Assembly: GCA_029216955.1 (NCBI GenBank)
Contig: JANAVB010023996.1
Coordinates: forward strand, 12,812,269 to 12,876,268
Length of the DNA: 64,000 nucleotides
Origin: Iris pallida
Lineage: Eukaryota; Streptophyta; Magnoliopsida; Asparagales; Iridaceae
Direction: 5' to 3'
Each line of letters starts with the position of its first letter. Position 1 is the first letter of the stretch. The translations under genes and the position numbers were made by a program. Shown one piece after another: positions 58,344 to 64,000 of the stretch. The notes beneath the pieces are model-generated. The model made no database searches and was not told the origin of the DNA. It was given only the letters and a program-made list of their open reading frames with translations.

Positions 58344-60107
58344 ATGCGAAACCGTGCGCATAGTAAACCTAAATGGTACAAACTACCACTACCGCAGGAG
58401 CAAGATGAAAGAGTTGTTATTTGTCAAAAAATTGCATATATATGTATTTTCTTCCGAGAGGGCAGGGATAAATTCGAAGAGGACTGGATCTTCAAGCATA
58501 TACAGGTATGTAGGTATATTAGGCAGTTCGTTGATGAGAACGTGTACAATCACATTGACAGTATAGAGCATGCGAGGACACTATAGGATAAGCTAGAATC
58601 TTTGTATGTGAAGAAGACCTTGGTGAACAAGTTTTTCTGATCGGACAAATAATGGGAATGCGGTACAAAGTTGCTACATCTATCATAGATTACTTGAATG
58701 AGTTCCAGGGTATATTGACAAGCTATCTTTAATGGAAGTCAAGTTCGACAATGAGGTACAGGGATTGTGTACATTGTTAGACTCGTGTGAAGCCATACGA
58801 GTGTCTATGGTCGCTTCTTCTCCAGAAGGCGTAGTCAGTCTCGAGTTCGCCAAGAGCAGGATATTGAATAAAGAGATACGGAGATGTTTTTGGGGTACTT
58901 CATCCACATTCCACTTAGAGGTGCTTATTTTAGAGTCGCGGAAGGAGTAAAAGTAGGGGTCAGAACGATGGCAGAGATAAAAACAAAGAAAAGTCCAAGG
59001 GTCAGTATGAGGACTAAAAGTGCTACCATTGTGGCAAGAAGGACCACATCAAGTAAAATTATTTCACTTAGAAGAGAGAGAATAAGGGCGATAAGGGAAA
59101 ACAAAGAAAGAACACTATAAGGGATGCCTTGGCACATGGAGGCCACGTGATCATTATAGGTGATGAGGTAGTCATGAACCTCGTCTACGATGATAATTCT
59201 TGGCCGATGGACTCAGGGGCTTCAGCACACGTATCTCATAATAGGACATTGTTTGCCACTTACACAACATGCGACTGTGGAGTATTGTAGATGGTAACAA
59301 AGATAGGACAAAAGCTATTGCTATTGGACATATGCATTTGAGATTGACGGTAGGTACAGTTCTAGTTATCATAGATATCCTTCATGTCCCTGATATCTCT
59401 TTCCACCTGGTATAGGTTGGAAGGTTGGTAAGGAGGGATTCTTTAATCTCTTCGTGAATGGTTAGTGGAAGGATTTCTAGAGGTTCTATGGTAATTGCTA
59501 GAGGACGCAAGAAATCCAGTCTCTACTATATGGAAGAGAGCGCACAAAGGGCATAAGAGGTGATCACAGTCAGTGATGCATATACAGTATTGTGGCATAG
59601 CAGCTCAGCCATATCAGTAAGAAGGGGATGATATACTTGTTAAACATGAAGGTGATTTCGTGGCTTAATTTACAAAGTTAGAGAGATGCCTGCACTGTTT
59701 GGCAAAGAAGCAAAATATGGTGTCTTTCTAAAGTCACACAAGTTTGAGGAAGTCGACGTTTCTCGAGTTGATTCATTCTGATGTCTGGGGTCCTATTAAG
59801 GTAAAATCTATTTGTGTTGCTTATTATTTTATGATTTTTATTGCTGACTACTCCCAAAAAGTTTAGGTTTATGCTTTAAAGATCAAGGATCGAGTGCTGC
59901 TCATATTCAAAGAGTTTCAGGCCTTTATTGAAAGGAAGACGGGCAGAAAGTTGCTAGATGTTCGGTCTGACAATGACGGCGAATACATCGGTCCCTTTGA
60001 TGTGTATTACATAGAGCGAAGGATCCGACACCAAAAGACTCCATCAAAGACACTTTAGCTTAGTGGTGTAGCGGAGTGTATGAATAGAATATTGATGGAT
60101 CGGATTG
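58344..60107 (+). pseudogene. Level 0 Tnt1-like gag-pol remnant
   Basis: Homologous to the gag-pol of 12167-16197 but heavily mutated. Gag traces: VNLNGTNYHYRRSKMKELLF (about 58363), FVDENVYNHI (about 58530) and SPEGVVSLEFAKS (about 58819). A knuckle CYHCGKKDHIK follows near 59015. The protease trace is MDSGASAHVSHNRTLFATYT (about 59208). The integrase traces are LELIHSDVWGPIKVKS (about 59766), VRSDNDGEYIGPFDVYY (about 59960) and a GVAE block (about 60065). Frameshifts and stops are frequent. Homology ends at about 60107, so RT, RNase H and the 3' LTR are lost. Confidence 0.85.
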
Positions 60108-61927
60108 TTAGCCCAATAATTGTATCATATTTTTGAATATGGCTAATCAATTATGTTTAACATAGTGATGTCACTAATATTCATGTAATAATTATCATGT
60201 TTCTACTTAAGCTTACATTATCCTCCTATTTATTAAGTTTACCATATTGCTATACTATTTTGTCGCCTAATATGTACTTATAAACAAGTAGTAAACATGA
60301 TCAAACTTGGACATATGTAAAAAAAAATTAATGACGGACTAAATACGAGTTATACAAAAGGTTTCTCTGAAGCACCTAATGACCTATCCGGAGCCTCCCA
60401 CTCTGTCATAGACATGCGTCACAACATAGTGCAAACTCATCTCTACTTACCAAGTAGCCATGCCATTTCAGCATACCACTGACTCAACCAATAATTATAA
60501 ACTTTGTGTCAAACTTCCTTGTTAACCAGACGCTGCAGACTGTGTCTGAACTCACGACTTCGTTGAGGCCAAATCTTAGGCTCAATAATTATGATGTATA
60601 TCGTTCAATCTTTTCGTAACTTATTCATACTGTGCATACACTTCTTACTCATTCTAAGGTATGCACATGGATTGCCGCTATTATGCCGACTCATCTATAT
60701 AAAAGTTCACTAGCAAGTCTAGCTATACTAGGACTTTATATCATGGTTTAGATGAAAAGTCATCCAGCCGGGGTAGCGAGCCCCCTGAAAGTTCTCGAAT
60801 TACCAGAGCTTGTCTTACTCAGCTATCTTACTCAGCTATCCCGCGTTCCTCTAGAATTAAATCGGTCCGGTGGTGCCAGGCTACCATTCGTGGAACCCTC
60901 ACCCTTGTGCACAAGTTATTTAATGACCATGCAGGACTCGACAACAGTCTTTACTCTCTCAGTGTTTCGTACCTATCTTTCCTTTCCATAGTGCCTTTTG
61001 AAATCCAGGAACAACTACTGCATATCCTTCCTTATAAAACCTAGGAACGGCTACTGCATAGCCTTCTTACTTACCATTCAACCGACTTTGTTTCGTGCCA
61101 TAAACCAACTGTGTTCTATGCGACACTATAGCCCAAGTCATACTCTATATGACTATTCTTGAAACCGTGAGAACGTGCCTACTAATATTAGCATTAAGAC
61201 CGTAGGAACATGCCTTGAAGCCGGGAAACCTATAGATTATAACAGCAAGTCGATAGTCTTATGTGCCAACATAAAACTTCTCACTTGACCCAAACTATAG
61301 GATCAAAAGATCGAGTGCCAACTTTGAGAAACCATCATGGAGTGATATCTAGACGACAGGTTAACCATTTTCCATGTTCTACTCAATTTGACTCATGTTT
61401 GCCATGACAAAAGGTTATACAAACTTTTTAAATTTTAAACATAAAAAGAGTACAATTGATTCCTAAACAAGAGATCTAAGTACAAAATTTTTGAAAAAAT
61501 ATGGCGGTAGAGATTGAGCACTATAGAGGCTCCTTTATTCCGTTGACAATCTGACGACGAGTTGAATTTGCTTTGTCTTTCTAGTGTTGGTGATTGAAAC
61601 TCTAGGGTTACCAATCAAGAGGATGCCGAAGTTTGAAGATTTTGAAGCCTCTTTATCGAAGGAAAACTCCTATATATAGGAGAGCACATTTGTGATGTAC
61701 ATAAGGATTGTGCAGATACGCTGCACGGGAAGATATAGAAGAATCTTGAGGCAGTCACGGTAAGGGCTACTTCTGATCTGACACATGGCATGCATGTGGA
61801 TCCTCTTCTATCGAAATATTTGGAGAGTTATCAACATAACTGAATAAATGACATATGGGATGTACTTATTTATTGATCGAATGAATCTGAGCAGATTATA
61901 TTCCTATTTCTGAAGTTGGATTTTGTC
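60108..61927. other. Non-coding stretch, nothing firm recognised
   Basis: No credible ORF. A self-complementary TATA-type stretch TCCTATATATAGGA lies at about 61669-61682, but no LTR boundary could be set. The sequence looks like decayed repeat DNA. Confidence 0.4.
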
Positions 61928-62100
61928 TTATCTTAGAGGGCCATTAGTTTAAACAAACCAGTTGGATATGGCTTTCGTCCATAAGAACAAACTCCGTCCT
62001 TATCTGTGGTTTAAATAAACTGATAAGATATTGCTCTTATCAACAAAATCAAATTCTATCTTATCTTAAGAGCAGTGGTTTAAACAAACCGATAGGGTGG
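61928..62100. repeat. Three imperfect repeats of about 60-75 bp
   Basis: Units share TTATCTTA(G/A)AG, (G/A)GTTTAAA(C/T)AAAC(C/T) and GATAAG/GATAGG-like parts, near 61928, 62000 and 62060. Confidence 0.5.
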
Positions 62101-62182
62101 TTTCCTAAAAAGATATATACAACCATCTGGCCACGTGGAACCATGTCACTTCGTAGGGCAGCGCTGCTATACGAGCTGCGCT

Positions 62183-62495
62183 TCTGACGGAGCTTTGATG
62201 TCACTGTACTTCTAGGCGACGAGCGAGCTTGTTATTTAGGCGACGGAGACACTGCACCTTTAGGGCTATGAGTGGACTGTGCTTCAGGCAATGGAGTGAC
62301 TATGCTTTAGGGTGACGAGTGGACTTGTGCTTCAAACAACGGGGTCATTGTGCTTTAGGGCGATGAGTGGATTTATGTTTCAAACAATGGAGTCACTGTG
62401 CTTTAGGGCGACGAGTAGACTTGTGCTTTAAGCAATGAAGTCACTGTGCCTTAGGGTGATGAGTAGACTTGTGATTTGGGCAATGGTGTCACCAA
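62183..62495. repeat. 48-bp minisatellite, six copies plus a partial
   Basis: Units begin at 62183, 62231, 62279, 62327, 62375 and 62423, each exactly 48 bp, of the type CAATGGAGTCACTGTGCTTT then AGGGCGACGAGTGGACTT. A partial unit follows from 62471. The period is a multiple of three, but stops occur in the + frames I read, so a coding repeat is unlikely. Confidence 0.85.
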
Positions 62496-62897
62496 AGTAT
62501 TAGATGATGGGGGCCGTTGAATTGGCCGAGCTTTTGGTTACAACGAGGGCTCTGCACTTTTGAGTTAAAGTGAGGGCGCAGGGCTTTTAGGTTTAAAGAT
62601 TTTGTACTTTTTTTAGACTGAAGTGAGGGCCCTATGTAAAGAAATGAGCTATTTGTGCTTCTAGGTCGAAGAGGAGGTGTAGATAGCTGGCTGCGCTTCT
62701 GAGTCGAAGGAGCTAGTTCATGTCGAAGTCTCTTAAGAGCATTTAATGACTGCTCTTCCTGATGGCCGAGTCGGTCTCCTCCTCTTTAATTCCCACCATT
62801 ATTTAGAGGAACTCAAGAAGTTAGTAGCCTAGGACTCAGTAGAATAATCCTATTAAATGAGGTTCGTTATGCTGAGTTCTAGGTTCATCACATTAAT
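62496..62897. other. Non-coding stretch
   Basis: Imperfect GTCGAAG(G/A)-type short repeats continue to about 62740, probably decayed relatives of the minisatellite. No ORF is supported. Confidence 0.35.
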
Positions 62898-63308
62898 TTG
62901 GGCATCATTGACCGACGACCACGTGGCATGTTCGTTGGACCACACTCACCCTATACAAAGAGGAGTTTTTCGGAAGAGTCGTCTTCCTTTCTTAGCATCC
63001 CAAATGTTATGCTCGATCCTGACTTAGCTTCGAACAACCATTGGCCTTGCATATGTCGGCTGATGGTTGTGGATCCCTTCATTCAAAGAAGTTATGCCTT
63101 TATAGGAGAACTGTTCTTGAGTTTCAGGACACACTTGAACATTTGGTATAAGGAGTTTGAACCTGAACAACATCTTGGAGGTCTTCAAGATCCAATCTTT
63201 CGTATTTGGATTAGTTGCCAATCCGAAGAGCCACAGGTTGTGCTCTGCCCTTCTCAAAGGCAGTGGCACGGCCTATGTTGTGGACTGAGTTCTCACTCGG
63301 GCCAATAG
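62898..63308 (+). CDS. Orphan ORF, 136 codons, unrecognised
   Basis: The predicted product starts MGIIDRRPRGMFVGPHSPYT and contains aromatic-rich stretches (LFLSFRTHLNIWYKEFEP; PIFRIWISCQ). I recognise no domain. The frame upstream is also open for some codons, so the true start is uncertain. It lies among repeats and is followed by an AATAAA at about 63528. It may be a fragment of a retroelement protein or a chance ORF. Confidence 0.2.
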   Translation: MGIIDRRPRGMFVGPHSPYTKRSFSEESSSFLSIPNVMLDPDLASNNHWPCICRLMVVDPFIQRSYAFIGELFLSFRTHLNIWYKEFEPEQHLGGLQDPIFRIWISCQSEEPQVVLCPSQRQWHGLCCGLSSHSGQ

Positions 63309-63925
63309 CTACTTCAGGAAGTGGCTCACTTTGATGGCGCTGCACATTTAGGAGGCTGCGCATCTATGAAGATTAACCGCCTTGTATGGCACCTGTGAAA
63401 ATTAACCCTCTTGTAGATCTTTAGATGCCTTAGTTATTTTCATACTGAATCTGTAATAGATCCTTGTAGGCAAAGCTCTTTTCTTGTAATCATGATGAAT
63501 CTGTAATAGATTATTATAGGCATGATCTAATAAAGAGCTTTTTATGAACTGCGGTTTCTGATCGTTTGTTTGTGCTTTCCTGGTACCTGCACTTTTATGA
63601 AGCTTTGTGTAGTCGAGAACACTACCTGCGCTTTTGATATACCTGCCATTTTTATGCTTCTACAAGACCCCCTTCAAAGTGTTTCGAACTTGAATCATGC
63701 TCGGAATACTTTGAACAGAAGCCTGACGCGTGTCTTTTTTGAGCGAATGTGCTCGGCATGCCTACTGACAGGCTGTCGTGTCACTCCCGTTTCCCGTTAT
63801 ACATATTTTCAATCTACGTGTACTGATTCTCGACATATATTTTGACTTGTATAGCATGGTTTGGTCTTGGTTTAGCTTGGCTTAGTTTATTTTGGTTTGG
63901 TTTGGGTCAAGATGGTTCATCATGT
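63309..63925. other. Non-coding stretch with short direct repeats
   Basis: GAATCTGTAATAGAT occurs twice (about 63446 and 63490). An AATAAAGAGC stretch at about 63528 resembles a polyadenylation signal. The other ORF here has no recognisable content. Confidence 0.35.
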
Positions 63926-64000
63926 TGAACCCTCTTTATAAACCAACTTCTCTCTCTCTCTCTCTCTCCTCTATAACTCTTTCGTTTACTCCTTCTTCTC
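63926..64000 (+). promoter_or_regulatory. Promoter-like stretch at window edge
   Basis: TTTATAAACC (about 63934-63943) is followed by (TC)n and further pyrimidine-rich sequence, as in plant core promoters with a TATA box and a Y patch. What it would drive lies outside the window. A TC microsatellite alone is the alternative. Confidence 0.3.

Larger units (their letters stand above)
17780..60107 (+). mobile_element. Level 0: old Tnt1-like Copia element, interrupted and 3'-truncated
   Basis: The 5' LTR begins TGTTGACTGGG at 17780 and continues to 18505. It resumes at 58230 and ends CCCAACA at 58276, 773 bp in all. The PBS for initiator tRNA-Met is at 58279-58289 and the gag-pol debris runs from 58344 to about 60107, stopping inside the integrase. 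No RT, RNase H or 3' LTR follows. The sequence at 18340-18505 matches, read in reverse, the LTR of the element at 11350-17071. The interruption is the level 1 element with target duplication CTCTC. Confidence 0.85.

Overview
This window is repeat-dense plant nuclear DNA. The evidence is plant-type Ty1/copia elements (Sirevirus-like and Tnt1/Tork-like), Gypsy-like LTRs, a plant L1 LINE with DUF4283-like and CCHC modules, a hAT-type MITE, and a short insertion of plastid DNA carrying infA, rpl36 and rbcL fragments. I find no convincing host protein-coding, rRNA or tRNA gene. The species cannot be read from the sequence.

Left part (1-11349). Bases 1-3924 are the 3' part of a decayed + strand Sirevirus: RNase H, a spacer, an additional ORF (aORF), polypurine tracts and the 3' LTR. 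A full-length but mutated LINE follows (about 3951-9296), with (AT)n on both sides. Next come a chimeric plastid insertion (9363-9742), microsatellites, a two-copy SINE-like repeat, and a 144-bp MITE with an 8-bp target duplication. A complete Tnt1-like Copia element on the minus strand occupies 11350-17071 (TSD CATAA). Its gag-pol carries four in-frame stops and one frameshift.

Central part (17780-60107) is a four-level nest. Level 0 is an old + strand Tnt1-like element: 5' LTR from 17780, gag-pol debris at 58344-60107, no 3' LTR seen. Level 1 is a + strand non-autonomous Gypsy-like element (18506-58224, TSD CTCTC) with LTRs of about 3.7 kb. It is inserted in the level 0 LTR. Level 2 is a minus-strand Sirevirus tandem array (21106-50144, TSD ATCTT) inserted in the level 1 5' LTR. 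Its layout is LTR-internal-LTR-internal-LTR with a period near 13.96 kb. Level 3 is a minus-strand Gypsy-like element (LTRs about 2.6 kb, internal only about 575 bp, TSD AATTT). It sits at the same base in both Sirevirus units, just before the reverse transcriptase YVDD motif. Shared diagnostic bases show that the array formed by duplication after the level 3 insertion. In the plain sense none of these elements is autonomous now: both Sirevirus pols are split. Gag is open in both units and the aORF is open in unit 2.

The most interesting signals are: the tandem array itself; a conserved non-env-like aORF; a promoter-like module in front of that aORF that repeats the LTR layout (palindromes, TATA-type box, pyrimidine-rich leader); and one palindrome (core GAGTTCGGGCCGAACTC) shared by LTRs of two different Copia lineages.

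Right part (60108-64000) has no recognisable gene. It holds decayed repeats, a six-copy 48-bp minisatellite, one orphan 136-codon ORF and a promoter-like stretch at the window edge.
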